Shown here: positions 36,417 through 48,600 of the stretch, in pieces
How positions within the stretch are numbered: position 1 is the first letter of the stretch
How the letters are laid out: each line of letters begins with the position of its first letter
Source: Cannabis sativa
Lineage: Eukaryota; Streptophyta; Magnoliopsida; Rosales; Cannabaceae
DNA length: 64,000 nt
Direction of reading: 5' to 3'
NCBI RefSeq assembly: GCF_029168945.1
Contig: NC_083609.1
Location: 20,767,501 to 20,831,500, forward strand
Position numbers and translations under genes: made by a program
Notes under the pieces: model-generated
Seen by the model: only the letters and a program-made list of their open reading frames with translations
What the model was told of the DNA's origin: nothing
The model's database searches: none

Positions 36417-37811
36417 TGAATCTCTATATACTCATCTATTTAACATGGCATAACATTTACACAACATATATTGCTAGGGTAATAACCCTAGGCTGTTAAA
36501 CCGCTCATGTTAGGGTAATAACCTTAGTCTCGGTTACTAATTACTCACATATATCATTTCCATTATAAGCACCACCGCACATAACTCTACGTGCTAACTA
36601 ATGTCTTACCTGATGTCTCGCAATAATAGAGATTCCAAATCCCTGGGTGCTCCTGACCAAGTGCCAGTAATCCTAGTCACAATTCCGAGATTTATACAAA
36701 TAGGGTTAACCCCTGATTTCACATTCATAAAGTATATACATGGCATTAAAAAATATAGATAATCATATAGAGCTCAGAACGAGCTTTCCAATGATATATA
36801 GAACTCCTACAACGGACTTCGAATCACAAAGTTATGAATTTTCAAAGTTAACACTTTAATCTGCCCAGAAACACGATGGTTGACCGCAGCATGCAAAAGT
36901 CGTGCTGCAACACCTAGGAACAATTCCCAGGTTTCACCAACAGGGTCGGGCCGTGACATGCAAAAGCCATGCCGCGGCATCAGGGTTCCAAACCCAGAAA
37001 ACCAGCAACATGAACTTCAAAAAACAGCCCTCAAACACACCCAATTCAACCCAAAACTTAATCAAAACCTCCAAACCAACAAATAGATTTTAATCATCAT
37101 ATAGGGAGCTTAAAAACACCCTTTCAAGCATTAGAATCCAACAAATATAACCCTAAAATTCAGATTAAGCAATAATGAATTCAAAGCTCCACACTTGAGC
37201 ATGATTCACCAAGAATCTAACATCAAAAGCTTCAACATCTTCTCAATAAATCACAACTTCAATAATAGCAAAAAACACAATTATGAATTAACTAAAAATA
37301 CAATAAAAAATTCACAAATTACATCAAGAACGCTAGATAAACATCCTTCACCAAATTTTCCTACTCAAACAAGCATGAAGTATCAAGATCACACCAATAT
37401 CAAATTCATGCATACAAAGATATCTAAAGCTTTAAAATCACAATTTCATTTTCAGTTTCAACAAGAATTCTAAATTAAAAACAGTAGGAACAATACCTCA
37501 AGTCCCTTGCACACACAAGCACCAAGAATCAACCAAAAATTAAAGCTTCCCAAAGCAATTTCTTCAATTTAGGAATAGGTTGAAGAGAGAGAGAGGTTCG
37601 GGTTTGGAGAAAAAGAAACCAGAAAATTCCTTTTCAATTACTCAAAATTCCATTCTTTAATCAAATATAATTTAAAGGTCAAAATGACCAATTTACCCCT
37701 AGGCTATAAAGCACACGCATACACATACAAGGCCATTTAAACCATTTCATGCATAACACATACTCAAATAACTTTCAGATTATCCACACATAAATATAAT
37801 GCCAATAATTA

Positions 37812-38890
37812 ATCTCATGGAGGGCTAATTACTGGAATTGATTGTATCAATAGACACCGCAGTAAAACTCAGTAAATATAATTCTATAATTGTTAAGAGT
37901 TCAATTCTATATTATTAGTGGAGTAATAATGGAATTAATAAACAATGATTATTTGGTTGATGAGACTCAATAAATAATTTAGTTTATTGGAGCTTAGAAT
38001 TATTAGTCCATGATCCCCAAATTACCACCTTAAAACACTATCAAGGGATAAAGAGTAGTATAATATCGTTCGAAAAAATCTATTTTAAATTAGTTAAATA
38101 GTAATTATTTATTTTTTGTAATAAATAAATAATTTTTCAAATTAATTAAATAGGAAAAAGACAAAAAAATAGTACAAACTTTGTCAAGATAAGATTTGTT
38201 AAGACAAAAATTGTGATGACAAAAGACAACATCTTTGTCCTAAACAAGACAAGGTAGATGCCTAGCATAAAGCCTGTCCCTATGGAGTTTGTCTTTTTGA
38301 GTTAATTAATTCAATTAGGTATATATTTGAATTTAAAAAGTTGTTAAGATATTCTCTCTCAAGTAGTTGAGAAATTCTCTCATAAATATCACTAACAAAA
38401 TTTGGTTATAGATATTTATTTATTTAAATAATTAAATATGATTTAATTAAAGGATTTTTAACTACTATAAATAAAAGTCTGATTTGAGAATTCAAAACAC
38501 TTCTTTGACATTATAATTTTTGAAATTAAGAGAGAAAAAGAAAAGAATTTTTTCTCTCATTTGTTCTTACTCATGTGCTGAGAACTCAAGATCAACTCTA
38601 TACACTTTATCCTAATAGCTCACAGTATTTCTTGTGTGTGGTGGATCAATTTAGAAGACACTAGTGTGAGTTCAAATTGCATCATCGGGATTAAGAGATA
38701 TAATATGCGAGAAGTTTTAAGGATACCCGAATAGTCTTCAAGAGGTATATTCTAAACTTATTATTTTTATATTTTGATTTAATGTACACACATCTAGAGA
38801 TCTATTAAGATATGGTACAATGGTAATTAGTAGCACAAAACCCTTCTGTTGCGTATATAATTTCGTACCATAAAAACCAATAAATCTAAG
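37812..38890 (+). mobile_element. LTR-like non-coding fragment
   Basis: Not coding. Its layout parallels family-A LTRs (AATTAATAAAC..., ATTGGAGCTTAGAATTATT, CATGATCCCCAAATTACC, then a leader-like TCTGTTGCGTATA), but the sequence is different. I read it as part of a related LTR family. Neither end could be defined. Confidence 0.4.
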
Positions 38891-39957
38891 ATTCCACGGG
38901 CATGGAACGCGGACCACCTATGTTGATACTATCACTAAACAGGGGGTGTTCGAATCCTTTTTATTTTTTTGCATTTTATTTTTATTATTTTTTCCACGTG
39001 TGCCTCAGGACAGGAAATAAGTAAATAAAAACAGAAGAAGCTTTCACATAAATAGTAAGTCTTTTTGTAATTCTTTCGTTGTATTTTAAAAAGTGACCAA
39101 GAGTCCAGACTCTCAAATCACTTGGGGGTAGCATGTATTAAGTATCTCTTCAAAATTACAAAATATGAATTATTAATAAGTATGGGAGTAGAAAGCATCG
39201 CCTGAAACTGAAGCCTCAAGGAATCAGAAGTAAGTTGCTATCTTACAATATTTAAATTTAATAAATTCATTAAGTCAATCCATTTAGATTGAACAATCAC
39301 AAGGAAGTTCAAGCTTCAAAAATAGTTAAGCCAAGGTTAATTAATTACAAAAAAGTTCAAGCTTCAAGAAAAAAATTGAAAACCAAGAAGACCAAACTTT
39401 TGGAACCAGAACCTCAGGGATCCAGAAGTAATTGATGTTTGTTAAATTTTGAGAAACATAAGTTGTCAAAATTATAAGGTCCAGGCCATTGGAACAAGGA
39501 TCCCAAGAAATTCAAAAGTAAACAATTTATTAAAGAATTAAAAGTCTAAGTACAAAAGTTGAAATCCTATGGCCCGTGCCGTTAAAATTAAAACCTCAAG
39601 GAATTCAGAAGTAGACTGACTTAGCAAAAGGAAATTCATTTAAGCTATGATATACTAAATGAGATAAAAAGTAGAATGATAAAATCAGTCTAAGCCTCCA
39701 GAAGGTTGAATATTTACATACGAAAAAAGGCCCCCGCTGTAAGAGCACAATAAATTATTTTTGCGAAGGTAAAAAAGAGGAACCTAGTCCACCAAAAATA
39801 AAGTTCAAAATAAACAAGAGAATGATTCTACTATTTTTTCTTTGGAGAGTTGATCTGACCTTGCAATTTCCAAGATTTTCTTGAGGAATTCATCTTTCTC
39901 TTCCCTAATAATATCCTAACTTTATCAACCAATTGCAAAGTTGACGGAGAGTGACTA
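38891..39957. other. Unassigned sequence with a dispersed CTCAAGGAATNCAGAAGTA word
   Basis: No ORF. The word occurs in degenerate form near 39212, 39410, 39500 and 39592, each followed by a splice-donor-like AGTAAG/AGTAAT. This may be intron-rich 3' sequence of the coiled-coil gene fragment that follows, or an old tandem repeat. Confidence 0.4.
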
Positions 39958-40800
39958 TTAGGGAATGTGAAAGTTCTTCTCAATCTCTGCCTTGGTTTCG
40001 AATAGCTTCTCCTCCACCTGTTTCTTCTCCCCTTCTAGTTTCTTTAGCTCTGCCTTTGCATTTTCCTCATAGTTTTGAAGATCGAGCTTTGCCTGAATAA
40101 GCTTGGTAGAGAAGTCGGCCTCCACTACCGCCAGTATGTTCTTAACTTTAGTCTTGGCACCCTCTGCTTGAGATTGAAGAGTGGTCTGATGCAAAACACT
40201 CTTTTCTGGGTTATGAATTTTGATGATGTTCTCATTAGTTACTCCAACTCTTAATGTTTATCCTTGACATCTTTCACTTGAGACTCTAGCGTGTTAAACC
40301 TAGACTGAGATGTTGTATATTTCTCCTTGTAATCATCTCCATGTTTTTGCTCCTTCCTAGCCTCTTCCTTTTAACTTGCCACAACATTATTGAGGGACGC
40401 CTTGACCTTTTCTTGGACTAGAGGTTTTACCAAATCATTAGCCTGAGATTTGTCTTCGTAGCCAAGGTTGTCCTTCTTCTGGTCAGACATGGCTCGCTCC
40501 CTCCTAAGATTCTCCAGCTCAAGAGACATCTTGGATACCACCATGGAGCACCTCTTCGTCAACAAGTTCACCTAGAAGAATGAACAATGATTAAAATACA
40601 AACACAAGTTTTAAAAAAAAAACGGACTATCAAGTGAGGTTAAAGAAACTTATTCCGACTCGTTGATGTTTAAGACAATCAACGATAAAGGTCAGATCCT
40701 CATTAGTCACAGTAGCCCATTTCTCTGTGCCAAGTATGCAATATGTAGAAGCGGTTTGATCTAGAAGGTCAGATGAAGAGGGCATTAGTTCACTGCCAAC
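39958..40800 (-). pseudogene. Coiled-coil protein gene fragment (3' part)
   Basis: Minus-strand exon-like blocks. About 40800-40640 reads as an open stretch containing YCILGTEKWATVTNEDLTFI. A block starting at ~40576 after a TTCTTCTAG acceptor (VNLLTKRCSMVVSKMSLELE) follows, and then 40194-39958 (QNYEENAKAELKKLEGEKKQ). The last two are strongly heptad-like, rich in E, K and L. Stops and frameshifts separate them. Gypsy-2 interrupts the fragment at 40806; its upstream part resumes at 57720-57952. No known family can be named. Plant transposon-carried proteins with long C-terminal coiled coils are one possibility. Confidence 0.5.
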
Positions 40801-40805
40801 CTTAG

Positions 40806-41765
40806 TGTAACACCAAACTATTATAGGCGTGTTAGCGTGATTCTTAACATACTTTGCAGTTGGTAGCTAATCAACGAGGTAATTGGAAATTGTGAATAAT
40901 TAAAATTTCTCTTATTTAATTAAAACATGGCATATTATACTTATAAAATTCCAGGATCCCGTTTACAAAATACAGTTACAAAAGTAATTTACTATTCATT
41001 TACAAAATATTTGTCGCCTAGCGACTAAACAGCAAAAAAAACCCTGATGTCCCGAGGATCGTACGCTCCAGGTCTAACCGCCCCAACATGTACAATCTTC
41101 ACCCGCTCGATCTCACGACTTCTCAACTTTAGCTTTGCCCTTACCTACACATAGCAATAGCAATGTGAGTCAACAGACTCAGTAAGAAAAGCATAACATA
41201 TAACATACAAATAACTTGGGTTATAACCTGGCACCCATACACCCGATCATAACCCTAATCCCTGTGTCCCACACGGTACTGAGTCTAGAACATTCGTACG
41301 ACGATACTATTGAACATAATATCAGTCTATACTCGATACGCTAGTCATACTCTAGGCGTACCGATGTGATACTGTCAAGTAGTACGGTACTATCGACCAT
41401 AATATCAGCCTATACTCGGTACGCTAGCCATACTCTAGGCGTACTGATGTGATACCGTCAGATAGTACAAAAGCCAACATACATATCTAATGGAATCTAA
41501 TAGGCTTACTAACATGCACACTAAACATGTAAATACATATACATACTGTTATACTAATCTTACCTCGATTCTGAATGCATGTGTGTCGGCCAACCTGAGT
41601 GGAACAATAGCTCAGCGAATTACAGGCTCCTAAATAAAATCAATCACAACATAGGTAAGTGACACGCTAAATCACTTTTCGGGGACTTAAACTTGAAACT
41701 AAAATTTTCCCTATCGATGAATAATATGGCAATACCTTACACATCTCAAAAATGGGAAAAATTAG
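40806..41765 (-). repeat. Gypsy-2 3' LTR, distal half
   Basis: Plus strand starts TGTAACACCAAACTATTATA and aligns with 55708-56665. It contains a ~86-bp tandem duplication at 41296-41470 (ATACTCGGTACGCTAG, then ACTCTAGGCGTACC). It breaks at GGGAAAAATTAG, where Gypsy-1 is inserted, and resumes at 49693. Confidence 0.92.
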
Positions 41766-44523
41766 TGTAACACCCTAAATAATTAGGCACGCTACCCAAG
41801 ATACTTATGAAACCCTAATCCCCTAAATGGAATTACTAATGAAACTAGCGCAGAATTTAAACTTTAATCATAAACAAAATAAAAAAAATTGTAATAATTT
41901 AAACTTTATGATCTAAAAGTTACATAAATTGGGATCCCAAAAACATTTACAAAATATTATTACAAGTCCTTTTTCTTTCAGCCGGCCTAAGCGGCAAAAC
42001 AGAGTCTCAAAATGGTAGACCCCAACCCGCTTGGTCTAGTGTGGCCCAAACATATACATTCCTCGTCCAGCTCCTACACTCATGGCTGATCAAACACAGC
42101 TTTACCCTTTCCTGCATAGTAGAGCACCCGTGAGCCAAGCCCAGCAAGTTAGTATAAAATATCAATATCATGCTTATCATACTATATAAATAGTAATGCC
42201 ATTCATATATGCCTGTGTGACACAGACCTGCATGTTGCGCTCACATACCTATTTATGTCTACGTGGCGTAGACCTACGTGTTGCGCTCACACGTCTATTT
42301 ATGTCTACGTGGCGTAGACCTACGTGTTGCTCTCACACGTCTATTTATAATAAGGCCTTGGAATAGTTCATCTCGGTTCTGGTTACCGAGTTCAACTTGA
42401 TTATGCCTTGAATGCATAACCCTTAATCTCAATATGTATAACACATAACTAATGGTGCCACTACACTATTTGTCTATTTTCTATAGACCTGCATGTTACG
42501 CTCACATGCCTATTTATGTCTACGTGGCATAGACCTACGCGTTGCTCTCACACGTCTATATACAACAAGGCCTTAGTAGGGTTTACCTCAGTTCTAGTTA
42601 CCGAGCCTAACCTAGTTATGCCTTTCTCGCATAACCCTACTCATATATATACGTCATCCATACATTTCGTTCTTTTGGTGGTTTATCCTTGTGATATATA
42701 CCAGGTCTAACCCAGTTATGTTGTATACACATAACGCTTAACATACCCACATGTATTCAATATTTATCACATCAAATAAAATCTTAGGGTAATAACCCTA
42801 ACTCATATTTTCATTGGATTAATAACATTACCATATATTAACGCTTTCTTACTTTCATAATATTCTAGGGTAATAACCCAAGACCGCATAATTATGCCTT
42901 GAACGCATAATCCATAATCTCATTATACATAGCATGGCATAGCATTTACACAATACATTTCACTAGGGTAATAACCCAAAACTATTAACCGCTCATATTA
43001 TGGTAATAACCCTAATCTCGGTTACAATTACTCACATATATCATATTCAACATAAGTGCCACAGCGCATACTCTATGTGCAAACTACTGTCTTACATGTT
43101 GTCCCGCAATAACTGAGATTCCAAACCCCTAGGTGATCCTGATCAGGTGCCGGTAATCCTAGTCACACAATCTGGGATTTCACAAATAGGGTTAATCCCT
43201 AATTCCACTTTCACATAACATAAATTTGGCATTCAAAATACAGATAATCATATAGAGCTCGGAACAAGTTTTCCAACGATATCAAGAACATCCAAAACGG
43301 AGTCCCGAGTCAAAAGTTATGGACAAAACAAAATCGAAAAAAGGGATGGCTCTCTGCTAGGTTTATGACCGCGACGACGACAAATCTGGCCGCGGCCACT
43401 GCGTTCGAAAAAACCCAGAAAATAAGATTTTAAGGTCTAAAAATGCTCACATTTTCATATATTCGAACCTTAATCAAACCATACCCAAAATTAACTTCTT
43501 ACAAATAAAAATCATCACAATAGAGAGCTAACAACATCAATTCCAACATTAATCAACAACATCCAACCAAAGTTCCAAAGCTTGAGCTACATCTCAAATA
43601 AATTTCCATTAACAAGAACTTGAACTCCAACTTCAAACAATAAATTTCAGAGCTCAACAACAGAAAATTACACTAATCAAATCCTCTAATTTCTGTCCAA
43701 ACCTAACCCATACAAACTTATGAATTTAAAGCTTTAAGCATGCTCAAGACAACCCCAACAACCAAGAACATGCATCACAAATTCAATACCACAACCACAT
43801 CATATTTTCATGCTCTTCAACAATTAATTTCAGCAATAAAACTCAGATTAAAACCATAGAAAGTTACCTCAAACTCAATCCAAGAACAAGCTCAAAAATC
43901 TACAAACTCAAAGCTTCAATTCAAGGCCAATTCCAAGCAATTTCTTCAAAAATCAAAATTGAAAAAGAAAAGGGTTTGAGAGAGAGAGAGGGGTCGGGCA
44001 AGAGAGAAAGACAACCAGAATTTCCTTTTCATTAATCCAAAAATTCAATCTTTTATCATATGTAATTTAAAGGTCAAAAGACCAAATTGCCCCTAGGGCC
44101 AAATAAAGCCTAAGCATAAACCAAGGGCGAAAATGTCCTTTCACACCCATTAAAACTCAAATAACTTTCATATTGTACATCAATAAATACAATGCCAATA
44201 ATTCAATTCCAATTACATTTCGGGCTCGAAATACCCGATTATGACTATACCGCGCCAACCTATCAGAACACACCTGAAAAAGACAACACAGGCATACTAT
44301 ATAATAATATAGTCCCTAAAGCACGTAATTAAATTAATTTCATCATTTTACCCTTCTCGGGTCATAATTACTAAAATGCCCCTGGCTCACCAACGGGGTC
44401 TTAACATAGTATAAATCAAATAAATTCTCATATATTGAACTATATAATAATATAATTCCTCAATTATTCATAATTATCTAATTAGGGTTTTCCTAATCCA
44501 CTTCCCGATTCTAGGGTATTACA
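41766..44523 (-). repeat. Gypsy-1 3' LTR (family B, 2758 bp)
   Basis: The fullest family-B LTR here, TGTAACACCCTAAATAATTA ... TCTAGGGTATTACA. It carries ~46-bp tandem units with a GTCTAC(N5)GTAGAC hairpin at 42215-42345 and again at 42475-42570. The block GAGCTCGGAACAAGTTTTCC is at 43255, and GC-rich palindromes (GGCCGCGGCC) near 43401. A CT-poor, A-rich 3' half contains small spurious frames. Polypurine tract sequence follows at 44524. Confidence 0.93.
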
Positions 44524-46710
44524 ATTACCCCCTCCTTATAGAAATTTCATCCCGAAATTTACCTGAACAACTCTAGATATTTCTGCTGCATATCTGTCTC
44601 GAGTTCCCAGGTTGCTTCTTCCACTTTACTGTTTCTCCACAATACTTTCACCAGTGCAACTGTCTTGCTTCTCAAGAATTTTTCTCTTCTATCAAGTATT
44701 TGCACCGGTTGTTCCGCATATGACAAGTCTAGCTAAAGTTCCAATTCTTCATAACTCAGAATTATGGGACGAGCCTGAGACATACTTCCGAAGCATTGAA
44801 ACATGGAATAAATCATGTACAACTGCCAACGCTAGGGGCATAGCCAACCTGTAAGCTACTTGCCCTATCCTCTCAAGGATTTCAAAAGGTCCAATGAACC
44901 TTGGGCTAAGCTTTCCTTTCTTACCAAAGCGTTTAATGCCTTTCATCGGTGATATTCGGAGAAACACCTTGTCCCCGATATGAAGATCAATATCCCGACG
45001 CTTTGGATCAGCATAACTTTTCTGTCTACTCTGAGCCGCGAGCATTCTCGCTCTAATCTTGTCAAGTGCCTCACTCGTTCTTTGAACAGCCTCGGGACCC
45101 AAGAACTTTCTTTCACCTACTTCATCCCAGTGAATAGGTGATCTACATTGTCTTCCATATAAAAGCTCATAAGGGGCCATTCTGATTGTTGCCTGATAGC
45201 TATTATTGTAAGAGAACTCGATCAGGGGAAGGTACTTTACCCTTGATCCTTCAAAGTCAAGCACACATGCCCGTAGCATGTCTTCTAAAATCTGAATAGT
45301 CCTCTCGGATTGCCCATCCGTCTGAGGATGAAATGCTATGCTGAACTTTAACTAAGTACCATAGCTCGATGGAGACTCTACCAGAATCTCGATGTAAACT
45401 TCGAATCTCTATCCAAAACAATGGACTTTCGGACACCATGAAGACGAACAATTTCTCTGGCATATAACTCAGCATAATGGTCAATGGAGAAATTCATCTG
45501 AACAGGTAAAAAGTGCACTGACATTGTAAACCTGTCCATTATGACCCACACAGAATTAAATTGTCCCGTTGTTCTAGGCAAACCTACCACGAAGTCCATA
45601 GCAATATCTTCCCATTTCCACTGTGGTACGTTCAATGGCTACAGTAACCCTGCAGGACTATGATGTTCAGCCTTTACTTGCTGACAGGTAAAGACACTTA
45701 GCAACATACTCAGTAATGTCATTTTTCATGCCTGCCCACTAGAACATGGCTTTCAGGTCTTGGTACATCTTCGTTGACCCTGGATGAACTGAATAAGGAG
45801 TTGTATGAGACTCATCCATGATCTCCATTTTAATACAATCATCCATAGGCACACAAACACGATCTCTAAATCGTAACATTCCCGTTACATCCACTGAGAA
45901 ATCACTAGCCTTCCCAGCCGAAACCCTATCTCAGGTTTTTACCAACTCTAGATCTTGCATTTGTACTTCTTTGATTCGCTCTAAAAGAGTAGATTGCAGG
46001 GTAACATTAGCCAACTGCCCCACAACCAACTCAATCTTAGCTCGGGTCATCTCATTTGCTAGCTTCTGGGAGATTAGTTTCACAGTATTTATCTGACTCT
46101 GCCCCTTTTTATTCAAGGCATTAGCAACTACATTGACTTTACCAGGGTGATAAAGGTTTTCACAATCATAATCCTTCACCAACTCTAGCTAGCGTCTTTG
46201 TCTCATATTCAAATCTCTGGGTAAAGAAGTATTTCAGACTCTTGTGATCAGTGTATATCTCACATTTCTCGCCATATAGGTAATGTCGCCAAATCTTTAG
46301 CACAAAAACCACTGCCGCGAGTTCTAAATCATGAGTAGGGTACCTCTGCTCGTACTCCTTTAACTGCCGAGAAGCATAGGCTATTACCTTTCTAGCTTGC
46401 ATAAGCACACAACTGAGACCTTGTCTCGAGCCATCACAATAAACTACAAACTTTTCCTTATCTGAAGGAAGAGTTAGTACTGGAGTTGTAATCAAGCACT
46501 GCTTTAACTCTAGAAAACTTTTCTCACACTGATCAGTGCTAACAAACTTCAGGTTCTTTCGGGTCAGTTCCGTGAAGGGTACAACAATCTTTGAAAGCTT
46601 CTAACTTCAGTAGCTGACTTTGGTGTTGGCCAATCCCGAACAACTTCAATTTTGGCCGGATCCACCATGATCCCATCTTTATCCACTATGTGCCCCAGGA
46701 AAGTACTTTT
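44524..46710 (-). pseudogene. Gypsy-1 pol 3' part: RNase H and integrase
   Basis: Read right to left. The RT-RNase H connection (VDKDGIMVDPAKIEVVRDWP) is at ~46690-46630. RNase H spans 46495-46166 ([33 protein letters not shown]), with a frameshift near 46206. The integrase core is at 45635-45378, with AMDFVVGLP for the first Asp and LDRDSKFTSRFW for the second. The integrase C-terminus and tail are at 45279-44749 (YNNSYQATIRMAPYELLYGR, GPFEILERIG). The HHCC region near 45740 is damaged, and several stops and frameshifts follow. The protein would process and insert element cDNA; this copy is inactive. Confidence 0.92.
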
Positions 46711-48040
46711 GGGTCAGGGTGATACGTACATTTTGGGAACATGGTAGTATAATTGAATGGGAGCGCTAAACATAGATATGGAATGTATAGCTTTTATCTA
46801 GCAAATAGAAGTGAAATGATGATTTCCTTCGAGCTTGGCAAAACAGAGATAAATGGTTGAGTACTCATTTCAGTTCGTTGCAATATCATTTATACGGGGC
46901 TAAGTGTTTTAAGGATAAAATACATTGAAGGGTGTAACGGTAATTTAATCCCTACACAATGTAAATCATCTACAGAGGAACATTGATTATTGGGATTATA
47001 ACAATGGATAATTGATAGCGTATCTATATGGTGGAACATATAGAGCGTTCTATATAACTGAGAGTGCAATTCCAAGTTCTATGCGTGGATGCAACAAGGA
47101 ATTAATAAGTCAGTGAATTTACCTGGTAAGTTCTTGGTCTGCTTATTGGAAGCTCGGATATATAGGCCCATGGTCCCCATACTAGTTGAGATAATACTAC
47201 TTGTAAGACTCAGTTAATTGATTTTGATTAATCAATTATAATTCTAAAATTAGACTATGTCTAGTTTATGAATTTTTCACTAAGCAAGGGCTAAATTGTG
47301 AAGAAAGAGTTTCTAGGGTTCATTTGTTAATTAAGAGACTTTGGTTAGTCTAATTAATAAATATATTAAATGACAATATTATTTAATAATTAATTTTAGT
47401 TATTAAATAATTGCAATTGGCATTTAAATGGTTAAATTGGAAAATTGGCGTTTTTGAAAAAATGAGATGTAGAAATGATAAAACAGCAAAATTGCAAAAG
47501 TGGGGCCCATTATCCTATACCTTGGCCGACCACTTATGTAAGTATTTATCATTTATTTTTTCATTATTTTAATGCCAAATAAATCTAACCTAACCCTAGG
47601 TGGTTGACTATAAATAGGTAGTGATGGCTTCAGGAAAAAGATGATGCATCTTATTCCTTCAGAGAAAAACTAAGTGCCTTCTTCCTAAACCTAGCTGCCA
47701 CTCTCTCTCCCTCTTCTTCACTTCTGAAAACCAAACCCTATAGTGAGTGAGTGAGTGCCCACACACATAAAGTGGTACCTCAATCATAGTGTGGAACATT
47801 GTGAAGAATCCAGATTCAAGAGAAGAACATTCGGACTTAGATCTTGGTGATACTCTGCGACAAAAAGGATACAAGGGTTAGAGATCTGAGTGGAAGGAGA
47901 CATTAAATTCCGTTGCAACCACTGTAAGGTTTCTCATACTTTATATGTGTTTATTTAATATTGTTATAGAAGTTCATATTTAGGATGTTAAATAACATAC
48001 TTGTTAGTAAATCTATGATCCTGGTAAAATATTTCCAACA
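46711..48040 (+). mobile_element. LTR family A fragment within Gypsy-1
   Basis: Begins inside the LTR at GGTCAGGGTGATACGTACAT (equivalent to about 58485 of the right-hand copy) and runs to the proper LTR end, ATATTTCCAACA. The 5' ~530 bp is missing. The left junction with Gypsy-1 pol falls in a shared TACTTTT(G)GGTCAG-like stretch, so it looks like a deletion joined at microhomology rather than a clean insertion. A TATAAATAG box is near 47611. Confidence 0.88.
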
Positions 48041-48298
48041 ACAGTCTGGTTTTCTGGGTTTTTTCGAACCCAGTGGCCGCGGCCAGATTTATGGTCGCCG
48101 CGGCCATAAACCTAGCAGAGAGCCATCCCTTTTCCCGATTTTGTTTTGGCCATAACTTTTGACTCGGGACTCCGTTTTGGACGTTCTTTATATCGTTGGA
48201 AAGCTCGTTTCGAGCTCTATATGATTATCTGTATTTTGAATGCCAACTTTATGTTATGTGAAAGTGGAATTAGGGATTAATCCTATTTGTGAAATCTC
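48041..48298 (+). repeat. Inverted piece of family-B LTR
   Basis: Reverse complement of about 43190-43440 of the Gypsy-1 3' LTR, including GGCCGCGGCC palindromes and the CCATAACTTTTGACTCGG block. It therefore faces the rest of the 5' LTR the wrong way round. It preserves two good palindromes, TGGCCGCGGCCA (near 48073) and GCCGCGGCC (near 48098). Confidence 0.85.
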
Positions 48299-48600
48299 TT
48301 TACCATTAAAACTTGTGTTTCAGTTCTTATCGTCAACATTTTCTTATTATTTTTTTTTTCTATTTTCATACTATTTATATATATAATTTGAAACTTTAAA
48401 GTAATATTTTTAAAAATATTGAGTTAGTAAAATTGAAAAAATATAGGGTCACCGAGTGTGTCAATCGACCTTCGGCTTAAACTATTCGGGTTAGAGTTTT
48501 AATTTAATAATGACTAAGAGAATCTCTAAATAATGATTAAATGCAAAATATAACTTATTTTGTTAAAAGTTTACCCTAATAGTGTGCTAAATTATGATGT
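48299..48600. other. Filler of unknown origin at the inversion junction
   Basis: About 300 bp that matches neither the family-B LTR nor any other repeat I can see in the window. It is AT-rich with one less AT-rich phrase (GTCACCGAGTGTGTCAATCG). It may be DNA copied in during break repair. Confidence 0.5.

Larger units (their letters stand above)
32400..37811 (-). mobile_element. LTR family B, copy B2, interrupted and 3'-truncated
   Basis: Starts TGTAACGCCCTAACTATTAG and follows the order of LTR B1 and the Gypsy-1 LTR, including CCCAACCCGCTTGGTC, AGGGTAATAACCCTA and the GAGCTTTCCAATGATAT block at ~36790. It breaks off after GCCAATAATT near 37811, where intact copies continue for about 360 bp. 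A solo LTR-A (32996-36416) is inserted in it. The ORF-like stretches at 36880-37473 are LTR sequence and have no family features. Confidence 0.78.

Noticed and set aside
36880..37473. Plus-strand frames of 60-90 residues
   Set aside because: They fall in the A-rich 3' half of a family-B LTR; the same place in other LTR copies has no conserved frame.
44612..46096. Plus-strand frames over Gypsy-1 pol
   Set aside because: Antisense shadows; the minus strand carries integrase and RNase H motifs.
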